DNA from: an uncultured Bacteroidales bacterium
Lineage (GTDB): Bacteria; Bacteroidota; Bacteroidia; Bacteroidales; P3
Assembly: GCA_944321885.1 (NCBI GenBank)
Contig: CALUNB010000001.1
Coordinates: forward strand, 61,104-125,103
Direction: 5' to 3'
Length of the DNA: 64,000 nt
Shown: positions 52,437 through 61,610 of the stretch, piece after piece
Numbering within the stretch: the stretch's first letter is position 1
How the letters are laid out: each line of letters begins with the position of its first letter
Position numbers and translations under genes: made by a program
Notes under the pieces: model-generated
Databases searched by the model: none
What the model was told of the DNA's origin: nothing
The model's input: only the letters and a program-made list of their open reading frames with translations

Positions 52437-55400
52437 ATGAGCAAGAACATTTTCATCAAACGTCCGGTCCTGGCCATCTGTATATCGGTTGCCATCGTCT
52501 TCCTTGGCATCCTGGCGCTCAAAGGCCTTTCCATCGAGAAATTCCCGGACATCGCCCCGCCTACCGTGCATGTGTCGGCCTCCTACATGGGCGCCAGTGC
52601 CGAAACCGTGCAGAAAGCCGTGCTCGTACCCTTGGAAGAAGCCATCAACGGGGTGGAAAACATGACCTACATGGAATCGACCGCCTCTTCCGGTTCGGCC
52701 GATATCAACATCTATTTCAAGCAGGGAACCGACCCGGACCAGGCTTCGGTCAACGTCCAGAACCGGGTTTCCCGGGCCCAGAGCCAGTTGCCGAGCGAAG
52801 TTGTCCAGGTGGGGATTACCGTGGGCAAACGCCAACCCAGCATGCTGGCGATTATCGGGATTTACAGCCCCGACGATTCCTTTGACGAAACCTTCATTAC
52901 CAACTACATCAATATCAACGTCGCGCCACAAATCCAACGTATCCAAGGCGTGGGGGACGTGCGCTGCATGGGAGCCACTTACGCCATGCGTATCTGGCTC
53001 GACCCCGAACGCATGGCCCAATACGGTCTGGTACCTTCGGACGTGACCCAGGTCCTGGACGAACAAAACATCGAAGCCTCGATGGGCTCGTTCGGGGAAA
53101 ACTCCGACAACGTGTTCAATTACACGATTAAATACCGGGGACGTTACGAAAAGCCTGAAGAATTCGGGAACATGGTCGTCCGTTCTTCCGCCAACGGGGA
53201 AGTCCTCCGGCTCAAGGATATCGCCCGTATCGAGCTTGGAAACCAGGACTATTCCTACGAAGGAGGGCTGAGCGGCCATCCGGGGGTGACAATGATGGTC
53301 AACCAGACCGCCGGTTCGAACGCGACCGAAATCAACCAGCAAATCGAAGCCTTGCTGGAAGAAGTGTCCAAAGATTTCCCTCCGGGACTGGATTACCTCT
53401 ACCTGCAAAACACCAACGACTTCCTTTTCGCATCCATCCACGAAGTGGTCAAGACCTTGATTGAAGCCATCATCCTCGTGGTCCTCGTGGTGTTCTTCTT
53501 CCTGCAAGACTACAAGCTGACCCTTATCCCTACCCTCTCCCTCCTGGTCTCGCTTATCGGGGCCTTCGGCGCCGTATACCTCTTCGGGTTCAGCCTTAAC
53601 CTATTGACCCTGTTCGCCTTGATTCTGGTCATCGGAACCGTGGTGGACGATGCCATCGTGGTGGTCGAAGCCGTCCAAGCCAAGATGGACGAGGGGGAAA
53701 CAGACTCGGTAAAAGCCACCGAATCAGCCATGCACGATATCACCGCCGCCATCGTGACAGCGACCATCGTCTTCATGGCGGTGTTCATCCCGATTTCCTT
53801 CATGGGAGGAACCAGCGGTGTCTTCTACCGCCAATTCGGTCTTACCATGGCCGCCGCCGTGGGTATTTCGGCCATCAACGCCTTGACGTTGAGTCCGGCC
53901 CTTTGCGCCCTCTTGTTGCAGAAACGGCGCAAACGCCAGAAATTCACCATCTGGGTCCGGAAAATCTATGAAATTTCCTATTCGGCCTTGATGCGCAAAT
54001 ACGAATCCGGCCTCCGTATCATGTTCAAACGCAAATGGACCGCCGTAGCGGGCTTGGTCGTGGCCGTGGCAGGTCTGGTCTGGCTGCTGGGCGACACCAA
54101 GAAAGGTCTGGTGCCGGACGAGGACACGGGAACCTTGTTCGTTTCGGTCAATACCTCGCCGGGTAGCACCCTTCATTTCACCTCGGGCGTGATGGACCAA
54201 ATCGAGGCCATCGTGAAATCTTATCCGGAGGTGAAAGCCTACTCCCGCGTGGTCGGTTTCAGCATGGCAGGTGGTTCGGGAGGTTCTTCCGGGATGTTGA
54301 TTATCCAGTTGGAAGATTGGAGCGAACGCAAGGGCAAGGAACATAGCTCCACAGCGGTCATGGCTCGTTTGAACCAGGATGCCAAAGCCATCACCGATGC
54401 CGAAGTCTTCGTCATGGCACCCAGCATGATCGATGGTTACGGAACCGGGAACGCGGTGGAATTCTACCTGCAAGACCGGAAAGGCGGCGACATCCACGAT
54501 TTTTACGACATATCGCAGGCTTTCTTGGCCCAACTGAACCAAAGGCCCGAGGTCATGGCCGCCTTCAGTTCTTTCAAAGTAGACTACGTGCAATACATCG
54601 TGGACGTGGATGCGGCCAAATGCAAACGGGCCGGGGTTTCCCCCTCCGATGTGCTGGACGTGATTTCAGGCTATTACGGCGGTATTTACGCTTCCAACAT
54701 CATCCGGTTTTCCAAGGTGTACCGGGTCATCATCCAAGCCGAACCCGAATACCGCCTCGACAAAAGCTCCTTGGACAACATCTATTTCCGGAACGGGGAA
54801 GAAATGGCACCGGTAAGCCAGTTCGTCGACATACAAAAGACTTCCGGACCTGAAAGCCTGAGCCGCTTCAACCTCTTCAACAGCATCTCGGCCCATGCCA
54901 CGATTGCTTCCGGTTACAGCTCGGGGGACGTGATCGAGGCCATCGGGGAAGTAGCGGAACAGACCTTGCCCGAAGGTTACAGCTACGAGTTCGGAAGTTC
55001 ATCCCGCGAACAGAGCCAGTCGGACAACACGATTTTCATCTTGATAATCAGCACCATCTTGGTTTACCTCCTGTTGTGTTCGCTCTACGAAAGCTTCTTC
55101 GTTCCCTTGGCGGTCATCTGCTCCATCCCCTTCGGGATTTTCGGATGCTTCTTGGCAGCCAAAGTGTTCAACGTGGAAAACAACATCTACCTCCAGACCG
55201 GGATGATCATGATTATCGGGCTTTTGGCTAAAACCGCCATCCTGATTACCCAATACGCCAGCGAGGCCCGGCAAGCGGGCATGGGCATAGGCGAAGCGGC
55301 TTTCCATGCCGCCAAGGTGCGCTTACGTCCCATCCTGATGACCGTGTTGACCCTGATTTTCGGGATGCTCCCCTTGCTGTCCTCCACCGGAGCCGGGGCC

Positions 55401-55568
55401 AACGGGAACCGCACTTTGGGCTCCGGTGTGGTAGGCGGCATGTTGATCGGGACCATCGCCCTGTTGCTGGTGGTTCCCCTCTTCTTTGTGATTTTCCAAA
55501 AACTGCAAGAAAAATACGGCCTTATCTTAGGCAGGGGAAAGGAGGCCGGGAATGGAAAAACCGAATAA
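52437..55568 (+). CDS. RND multidrug efflux pump, inner membrane subunit (AcrB/HAE1 family)
   Basis: The 1043-residue transporter shows the HAE1 pattern: N-terminal helix after MSKNIFIKRPVLAICISV, two large periplasmic loops, and twelve membrane helices. TM4 holds the proton-relay aspartates in GTVVDDAIVVVEAVQ. It should export hydrophobic drugs, bile salts or metabolites with the adaptor and channel genes on either side. It starts 6 bases after the adaptor stop and its end overlaps the next frame by 17 bases, showing tight coupling. Confidence 0.97.
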   Translation: MSKNIFIKRPVLAICISVAIVFLGILALKGLSIEKFPDIAPPTVHVSASYMGASAETVQKAVLVPLEEAINGVENMTYMESTASSGSADINIYFKQGTDPDQASVNVQNRVSRAQSQLPSEVVQVGITVGKRQPSMLAIIGIYSPDDSFDETFITNYININVAPQIQRIQGVGDVRCMGATYAMRIWLDPERMAQYGLVPSDVTQVLDEQNIEASMGSFGENSDNVFNYTIKYRGRYEKPEEFGNMVVRSSANGEVLRLKDIARIELGNQDYSYEGGLSGHPGVTMMVNQTAGSNATEINQQIEALLEEVSKDFPPGLDYLYLQNTNDFLFASIHEVVKTLIEAIILVVLVVFFFLQDYKLTLIPTLSLLVSLIGAFGAVYLFGFSLNLLTLFALILVIGTVVDDAIVVVEAVQAKMDEGETDSVKATESAMHDITAAIVTATIVFMAVFIPISFMGGTSGVFYRQFGLTMAAAVGISAINALTLSPALCALLLQKRRKRQKFTIWVRKIYEISYSALMRKYESGLRIMFKRKWTAVAGLVVAVAGLVWLLGDTKKGLVPDEDTGTLFVSVNTSPGSTLHFTSGVMDQIEAIVKSYPEVKAYSRVVGFSMAGGSGGSSGMLIIQLEDWSERKGKEHSSTAVMARLNQDAKAITDAEVFVMAPSMIDGYGTGNAVEFYLQDRKGGDIHDFYDISQAFLAQLNQRPEVMAAFSSFKVDYVQYIVDVDAAKCKRAGVSPSDVLDVISGYYGGIYASNIIRFSKVYRVIIQAEPEYRLDKSSLDNIYFRNGEEMAPVSQFVDIQKTSGPESLSRFNLFNSISAHATIASGYSSGDVIEAIGEVAEQTLPEGYSYEFGSSSREQSQSDNTIFILIISTILVYLLLCSLYESFFVPLAVICSIPFGIFGCFLAAKVFNVENNIYLQTGMIMIIGLLAKTAILITQYASEARQAGMGIGEAAFHAAKVRLRPILMTVLTLIFGMLPLLSSTGAGANGNRTLGSGVVGGMLIGTIALLLVVPLFFVIFQKLQEKYGLILGRGKEAGNGKTE

Positions 55569-57045
55569 GCAAAACACCATGGACAAACAAGATAATATCC
55601 GCTCAAAAAGCGGAATCCGTCCGATAGGCAGCCTGGTCGCCTGCCTCGGCTTGTCGCTCCTGATGGGAAGTTGCGGCATTTACGGCAAATTCAAGGGCGC
55701 GTCCTACCAAGGCGCCGGACAGGCCTTCGGGACACAAGTCCAAGACACGACCCCCACGGTGGGGGAATGGAAAGACCTCCGGACGGGTTCCGAATGGGAC
55801 AGCCTTCCGGCTTCGAGCCGGATTCTCCAAGGGGATTCGTCCAACATAGGCCAATGGAACTGGAGGGAGTTTTTCCACGACCCCCAGCTCTGCCGCCTCA
55901 TCGACACAGCCTTGAAAAACAATAGCGATTTGCAGACGGCCCTGCTGAATGTCCAGGAGGCCCAAGCCTCGCTCAAGGCTTCCAAATTGGCCTACATTCC
56001 CTCCTTCAACATCTCGCCCAACGGGGGATACAACGGGAGCCTGGAAGCCTCCAACGGGAACTGGACCTACCAGCTTCCGGTGAACGCTTCCTGGGAAATC
56101 GACCTCTTCGGGAACCTGCTCAACAGCAAACGCGCCCGCCAGGCCGCCCTGCTGCAAAGCGAAGCCTACGCGCAAGCGGTCCGTTCCCAGCTAATCGCCA
56201 CCGTCGCTTCCACCTATTATTCCTTGCTGGCCCTGGACGAACAACAAAGGATTTACGAAGAAACCGAAAGGAGCTGGCAGGCCAACGTGAAAACGACCCG
56301 GGATTTGATGGAAGGAGGCTTGTCCAATTCGGCTTCCCTCTCCCAGACCGAGGCCAACTATTACTCGATTCTGAACCAGCTTATCGACATCCGCCAACAA
56401 AAGTTGCAAACAGAGAACTCGCTTTGCAGCCTGCTCGGCATCCCGCCACAATCCATCCCCAGGGGTTCGATCCAGGACTGGACAAGCCCCAATGAGCTCC
56501 AGACCGGCATTCCCTTGATGGTCTTGCGGCAAAGACCGGACGTGCAACAGGCCGAACAAGCCTTGGCCCAAGCCTTCTACAATACCCAACAAGCCCGTTC
56601 CGAGTTCTTCCCCTCCATAACCATCACAGGAACGGTGGATTTCGGCGAGATGATCTACAACGCCTTGGCTTCCCTCTTCCAGCCTATCTTCCAGCAAGGT
56701 ACGCTCAAAGCCAACCTGGATATCGCCAAAGCCCAGGAGAAAGAGGCGGCCATCGGCTTCCGCCAAACCTTGATTGAGGCCGGTGTCGAGGTCAACAACG
56801 CGGTCCTGGCCCTCAAAAGCGCCCAGGCCAAGACCGGGAACTATGCCTTGCAGGTGGAACATTTGCAAAACGCGGTCAAAAGCACCCAATTGTTAATGAA
56901 ACACGGTTCGACCACCTATCTGGAGGTCCTGACCGCCCAGCAAAGCCTGCTTTCCGCCCAAATCAACCAGGTAGCCAACCTCCTGACGGAAATCTCGAAC
57001 ACGATTTCCCTCTACCAGGCCCTGGGAGGCGGAAGCTTGGAATAA
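55552..57045 (+). CDS. RND efflux outer membrane channel lipoprotein (TolC/OprM family)
   Basis: A 497-residue OprM-type protein with a lipoprotein signal (LSLLMGSC, Cys41 from the first ATG), two outer membrane efflux repeats rich in long helices (about 115-300 and 320-490) and the pattern RQRPDVQQAEQALAQAFYNTQ of the family. The start at 55552 overlaps the pump gene; a second in-frame ATG at 55579 gives a shorter signal and is equally possible. It completes the tripartite pump. Confidence 0.94.
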   Translation: MEKPNKQNTMDKQDNIRSKSGIRPIGSLVACLGLSLLMGSCGIYGKFKGASYQGAGQAFGTQVQDTTPTVGEWKDLRTGSEWDSLPASSRILQGDSSNIGQWNWREFFHDPQLCRLIDTALKNNSDLQTALLNVQEAQASLKASKLAYIPSFNISPNGGYNGSLEASNGNWTYQLPVNASWEIDLFGNLLNSKRARQAALLQSEAYAQAVRSQLIATVASTYYSLLALDEQQRIYEETERSWQANVKTTRDLMEGGLSNSASLSQTEANYYSILNQLIDIRQQKLQTENSLCSLLGIPPQSIPRGSIQDWTSPNELQTGIPLMVLRQRPDVQQAEQALAQAFYNTQQARSEFFPSITITGTVDFGEMIYNALASLFQPIFQQGTLKANLDIAKAQEKEAAIGFRQTLIEAGVEVNNAVLALKSAQAKTGNYALQVEHLQNAVKSTQLLMKHGSTTYLEVLTAQQSLLSAQINQVANLLTEISNTISLYQALGGGSLE

Positions 57046-57064
57046 CCGGATTTCCATACCTTTG
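57037..57064 (+). promoter_or_regulatory. Promoter of the AraC-family gene (leaderless candidate)
   Basis: TTGG (57037-57040), 16 bases, then TACCTTTG (57057-57064). The start codon is at 57069, only four bases past the box, about where transcription would begin. Confidence 0.55.
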
Positions 57065-57068
57065 CCCT

Positions 57069-57989
57069 ATGAACAGCTTTTCCGTCCTTTGCGACCTCTT
57101 CATCGAAAAAAGCATAGAACAAGACACGTTCCATGCCGAACTCCGGGCTTCCAACTACCGGATTGCACCCGAAGAAGAATTTCCTTGCATCTCGGACCTG
57201 ATGGTGGTTTTCATCGTCCTCAAAGGCTCCATGCAGATTACCATCGACGGGCAAAAATACATTTGTACCAACAAGACCAACAACCTGCTCGATGTCAAGC
57301 CTTTCAACCGTATCGAAAGCTTGCAGCCGGGAAAAGGGATGCACGGGATTGTCGTGGCCATCAGCCGTACGTTCATGAACTCGGCCCTTCATGGAAACCG
57401 CCCCGTCCACCATTCCTTTTTCCGGTTCATCGGCTGTGTTTACTCCTTGAAACGCAGTGAAATCAGTATTTTGCTAGAATATTTCCGGTTGGTACGCCTG
57501 AATACCGGCACCGAGGTTTCGGCTTTGGACAAATTCATCTACCAGCATTCCATCCTGCTGTTCCATGCCAAAGTCATCAAGATGATTGAGAATTACCAAA
57601 ACCCGGGCATACAGCAAAAGCAAGAGATTTCCCGGCCTGCTTTCCTTTGCAGCCGCTATTTTTCCTTGCTCGAAGCCCATGTTTTCCAAGAACATTCGGT
57701 CAGCTTCTATGCCAGAAAACTGAACATAACCCCCCATTACCTGACCAAAATCTGCCAGAACTATGCCGGCAAAAGCGCCAGCAAAGCCATTGCCGACCTT
57801 TTGATTATCCAGGCGTCCATTCTTTTGCGCAATCCCCAGCTGTCCATCCAACAAATTGCCGACAAGCTTAATTTCTGCGATACTTCCTCTTTCGGGAAAT
57901 TCTTCCGCAAACATACGGGGAAAAGCCCTTCGGAATTCAGGAAAGATACGGCTATTCCTTGGGAAGACCCGGATGGCAGCTTGTCATAA
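57069..57989 (+). CDS. AraC-family transcriptional regulator
   Basis: The 306-residue protein has an N-terminal cupin-like sensor region (about 30-150) and a C-terminal double helix-turn-helix (about 205-300: EHSVSFYARKLNITPHYLTKICQ and IADKLNFCDTSSFGKFFRKHTGKSPSEFR, each a known AraC helix pattern). It follows the efflux operon by 23 bases and probably controls it, but has its own promoter. Its last codons and stop lie inside a family-A-like hairpin. Confidence 0.93.
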   Translation: MNSFSVLCDLFIEKSIEQDTFHAELRASNYRIAPEEEFPCISDLMVVFIVLKGSMQITIDGQKYICTNKTNNLLDVKPFNRIESLQPGKGMHGIVVAISRTFMNSALHGNRPVHHSFFRFIGCVYSLKRSEISILLEYFRLVRLNTGTEVSALDKFIYQHSILLFHAKVIKMIENYQNPGIQQKQEISRPAFLCSRYFSLLEAHVFQEHSVSFYARKLNITPHYLTKICQNYAGKSASKAIADLLIIQASILLRNPQLSIQQIADKLNFCDTSSFGKFFRKHTGKSPSEFRKDTAIPWEDPDGSLS

Positions 57990-58002
57990 CGGGCAAACTG
58001 CC
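57975..58002 (+). repeat. Family-A-like hairpin containing the AraC stop codon
   Basis: GGCAGCTTG and CAAACTGCC pair around the loop TCATAACGGG, which is the conserved A-family end motif and contains the TAA stop at 57987-57989. A further imperfect stem CCAAAGATG/CATCTGG follows to 58025 and may end both converging transcripts. Confidence 0.6.
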
Positions 58003-58029
58003 AAAGATGGTTTAGAAACATCTGGAAGC

Positions 58030-60018
58030 CTATTCCTGTGAAGCCGGTTTCTTGGGCGGACGCGGGCTTTTCTTTTCGGGCACCGGTCCTTTTGAAGCCG
58101 GATGTTCCGGCGAACCCGGTTCCGCTCCGTTCCCGGCCTTTTCCGTTGCCTTTCGAGTAGAAACCCGCTTGCCTCGCCGCTTGCTCCCGTCCCCTTCTTC
58201 AGGTTCCACGGCTTTCAAGACGGCTTCCGCCCCTTTGCGGACCGCCTGTTTGACCACTTTTTCGGCCGTGTCCATAGCCTCGGCGGCTTTTTCCGCCAAT
58301 TTGTCCACATCCGGTTCCAAAGCCTTTTGTCCCAAGGCCTTGGCTTTACGAACGGTTTTCTTCACAGCTTTTTCCGCCGATTCCACCATGGCGGGCCGAC
58401 GTTCCTTTTCCTTGCCAAGCGAGGAACCTTCTCCGGTTTTTCCGGCTTCCCCCTCTTGTCCGGTTTCCCCTGTTCCTTGGGTATGGCGAGGCTCCCGGGC
58501 CGGACCGGAAACCGGAGTTTCCGCCCCCTTGCCTGCAAGCGGGCTTTCCGCTCCGGACCTTCCCTCTTCCGAATCCTCCGGTTCCAAACCAGGAGAAACC
58601 GGGGCTTCCGGTTCCTTTTCCTCCCCTTTCTTGTTACCCTTGCGGACCTTGGCCCAGGCATGGCGGACCACCTTTCCTACCGACCCCATGGCCTCCGCCA
58701 AGGCTTCAGCCGCTGAATCCACGATATCCGAGGCCGCATCGGCAGCGGCATCCACGGCTTTCTTGACCGAATCCGGCATGAACTCCGAGAAAACATCCTT
58801 TTCTAACGGGTTCCCGTCTTCGTCCACCCAACCGCTTACCCGCAAACGGCCCAAGAAATCGGACCAGATATTCATGTAGTTGATATAGGCATCGTAAGGC
58901 GAGGGATAAGGATTCAAATAACGAATCGAAGGCGTGTTGGTGAAATACTTGGTAGACATGAAACCTAAATTCTCCACACCTGTCAGGAAAAGGAAATCCT
59001 TCTGCAATTCCGGATCAGTGCAATGCCGCATGACCGGACTCACCTTACGCCAATTTTCCATCACGTCTTTCTGCAACTCATTGGCATAAAAAGCCGTCAA
59101 ATCCTTTTCCTCATCCATGTCCGAAATCGTGAACGGCACATGCAGAACCGGCGCCTCTTCCGGCAGGTGGCAAAGCGTTTCCAAATGGGCGAAACCGAAC
59201 CCCTGTTCCAACACTTTGCCCGGCAGGGCCTCGAAAAACTCGAAAATCCCGCTCCCGGCCTCCTGGAATTCCCCCATGACCGCATAATTGCAATAAAGCG
59301 TCACATGGGCATCCCCTGGCAAGTTCGTCTTGCCGGCTTCCAAACGGTTTACGAATTTTTCCGCCGTGAACGGCCAAAGCGGGTTCCCCCGTTCGGAAAA
59401 ACGCAGGCTCACATCCTCGCTCAGTACCCCGTCCCGCAAAATCAACTTCAACTTTTCCGAAGGATGCCGGTAAAGCATGTCCGGGCTTTTCCACCCCAAA
59501 ACCGGCTTGGCCCCCTCGGTCAACATGCCTTCCATGCCCATGCCGGCGGCCGCCTCGCCGACCTTGTCATCGTACATCAGCTGGGTTCCCACCAAAACCT
59601 TGCTCCTGCGGCCGAAAACATCCTCCAGACGCTGGCCGTGGGCCTCCACCTGCCGTCTCCAGATTTCCTTGTCCAAGGAAGCTGCCGCACTGCAACTGTA
59701 ATCGGTTGCCAACAATTCCACCTGGGGGCGTTCCGCCAAACGCCGGAAATCGTCCAACAGCTCCGGCATGTACCACTGCATCTGGTCCATGGCGTTCCCG
59801 CTGAAGACAAAGGAAATCTTGAAAGCTTCCCCGTAACGATCCATCAAACGGCCCATCAAGGCATTGGCCCGGTAATAAGAACGTTCGGAAAAACGTTTCA
59901 ATATGTATTTGTTCCGGTAATCATCGTAATAATTATGCCGCTCCCCGATATCGAAAAAGCGGTAAGTCCTCAAATAAAACGGTTGATGAATCTTAAAAAC
60001 AAGGCTTAACGTATCCAT
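58030..60018 (-). CDS. GH57 alpha-amylase-like protein with a long charged C-terminal tail
   Basis: Residues 1 to about 410 are a GH57 domain of the Bacteroidetes glycogen locus type (KIHQPFYLRTYRF at 9-21, GTQLMYDDKVGEAAAGMGMEGMLTEGAK at 144-171 in family position, ending YMNIWSDFLG). Family members are usually about 460 residues; this one has 662. The extra 250 residues begin with Ala-rich amphipathic helix (VKKAVDAAADAASDIVDSA), then an acidic Pro/Glu/Gly stretch, a second amphipathic region (EKAVKKTVRKAKALGQKA, KVVKQAVRKGAEAVLKAV) and a basic Pro/Lys end. The tail may bind polyglucan granules, membranes or nucleic acid; this is unknown. It starts 90 bases after the GT4 gene. Confidence 0.88.
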   Translation of the reverse strand: MDTLSLVFKIHQPFYLRTYRFFDIGERHNYYDDYRNKYILKRFSERSYYRANALMGRLMDRYGEAFKISFVFSGNAMDQMQWYMPELLDDFRRLAERPQVELLATDYSCSAAASLDKEIWRRQVEAHGQRLEDVFGRRSKVLVGTQLMYDDKVGEAAAGMGMEGMLTEGAKPVLGWKSPDMLYRHPSEKLKLILRDGVLSEDVSLRFSERGNPLWPFTAEKFVNRLEAGKTNLPGDAHVTLYCNYAVMGEFQEAGSGIFEFFEALPGKVLEQGFGFAHLETLCHLPEEAPVLHVPFTISDMDEEKDLTAFYANELQKDVMENWRKVSPVMRHCTDPELQKDFLFLTGVENLGFMSTKYFTNTPSIRYLNPYPSPYDAYINYMNIWSDFLGRLRVSGWVDEDGNPLEKDVFSEFMPDSVKKAVDAAADAASDIVDSAAEALAEAMGSVGKVVRHAWAKVRKGNKKGEEKEPEAPVSPGLEPEDSEEGRSGAESPLAGKGAETPVSGPAREPRHTQGTGETGQEGEAGKTGEGSSLGKEKERRPAMVESAEKAVKKTVRKAKALGQKALEPDVDKLAEKAAEAMDTAEKVVKQAVRKGAEAVLKAVEPEEGDGSKRRGKRVSTRKATEKAGNGAEPGSPEHPASKGPVPEKKSPRPPKKPASQE

Positions 60019-60108
60019 AACGACCTCCTATTTAGCTTTGGTTTTAAACCGGCTTGGGTTTGAACCGGTACGAACCCCTATCTCCGTTCCCCTGCCGGGA
60101 ATCCCGTC

Positions 60109-61392
60109 CTACCCGATGGCGGCAAGGTAAACCTGTTTGATTTTCTCCGCTGCCGAACTCCATTTCAGGTCTCCGGCATCAGCGGATCCCATGCGGGTGA
60201 ACATTTCGGAAAGGGCCGGGTAATGCAACAACCCGTAAATGGCATCGGCCATCGCATCCACGTCCCAAAAATCCACTTTCAAGGCATGTTTCAAAATTTC
60301 CGCCACGCCCGATTGCTTGGAAATGACCACCGGTACCCCCGAACGCATGGCTTCCAACGGGGAAATGCCGAAAGGCTCCGAAACCGAAGGCATGACATAG
60401 ACACTACTCATCGCGTACATCTTGTCTACTTCCATCCCCTTGAGAAATCCGGTGAAATGGAAGCGGTTCCCCATACCCAAGGCCGCCACCCGCCTTACCA
60501 CCTTGTGCAACATGTCGCCCGAACCGGCCATGACAAATTCCACGTTTTTGTCTTTTTCCATGACCAGACGTGCGGCCTCCACGAAATATTCCGGTCCTTT
60601 CTGATAGGTAACACGGCCCAAGAAAGTGACAATCTTTCGTTTGGAACCCATCTTGGAGGCAAGGGCCTCCCGCTGCGGACCGGGTTCCACGGCATTGTAA
60701 ACCGTAACGACCTTGGATGGCTCGATACCGTAGCGGTTCACAACGATATCGCGGGTATAATTACTTACCGTGATGACACGGTCGGCCGCCAGCATACCTT
60801 CCTTTTCGATACCGAAAACCACCGTGTTCACGTTCTCGCCCGTCCGGTCGAATTCCGTGGCATGCACATGGACGACCAAAGGCTTGCCACTGGCCCGTTT
60901 GGCCGCAATTCCCGCCCGGTAGGTCAACCAGTCATGGGCATGAATCACATCGAAATCATAGCGGGAGGCCACTTCCACCGCCACTTTGGCGTAATTGTCC
61001 ACCTCCTCCATCAGATTGGCGCGGTAAGCGCCCGAAAATTCGAACTTGCGGTGGCTGTAAGCCATGGCATCGAACACCGTCCGGGATTCCTGCAAGCGTT
61101 TTATCTCGAAATATTGACCCAATCCCGCATAAGGAATCAAGCCCGATTCCAATTCGACATAGGTCAAATCCTTGAAAATCTCCCGGTACAGGGCTTGGCT
61201 CAAATCCATTTCCACCTCCGAGGCATTGACCAGCCGGGCCACCGAGCCATCCTCGTCCCCATGCAGCTTGGGGGCCACGAAGATTACTTCGACCCCTTGG
61301 GCGAGCAATCCCTTGCACATGCCGTAGCAGGCGGTTCCCAAGCCGCCCGTGATATGCGGGGGGAACTCCCATCCAAACATCAATACTCTCAT
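60109..61392 (-). CDS. GT4 glycosyltransferase (glycogen synthase-like)
   Basis: This 427-residue protein begins MRVLMFGWEFPPHITGGLGT, the glycine loop typical of glycogen/starch synthase-like GT4 enzymes, and has the EX7E motif at Glu339/Glu347 (SEPFGISPLE) for the nucleotide-sugar. It lies between a debranching enzyme and a GH57 amylase, so it probably builds or primes alpha-1,4-glucan. The 218-base gap to the upstream gene is GC-rich without a recognisable feature. Confidence 0.93.
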   Translation of the reverse strand: MRVLMFGWEFPPHITGGLGTACYGMCKGLLAQGVEVIFVAPKLHGDEDGSVARLVNASEVEMDLSQALYREIFKDLTYVELESGLIPYAGLGQYFEIKRLQESRTVFDAMAYSHRKFEFSGAYRANLMEEVDNYAKVAVEVASRYDFDVIHAHDWLTYRAGIAAKRASGKPLVVHVHATEFDRTGENVNTVVFGIEKEGMLAADRVITVSNYTRDIVVNRYGIEPSKVVTVYNAVEPGPQREALASKMGSKRKIVTFLGRVTYQKGPEYFVEAARLVMEKDKNVEFVMAGSGDMLHKVVRRVAALGMGNRFHFTGFLKGMEVDKMYAMSSVYVMPSVSEPFGISPLEAMRSGVPVVISKQSGVAEILKHALKVDFWDVDAMADAIYGLLHYPALSEMFTRMGSADAGDLKWSSAAEKIKQVYLAAIG

Positions 61393-61610
61393 TCCGTGTT
61401 ATTTTATCATTTCCATATCGTCCGTCTTGGCGACCACGCCTCGACGGGCCGGTGTCATATCCAATCCGACTCCGGGTCCGGCCAAGGCGGGTGTCCGATC
61501 CCGGCTCCTGCCCAAATCCGGATCCGGGTCTGCACAAGTCCAGGCTTCGTCCCCACCCCGTCCCGGTTCAAAGCCGTCCCCTCCACCCCAAGGCAACAGC
61601 CGGGAACTCC

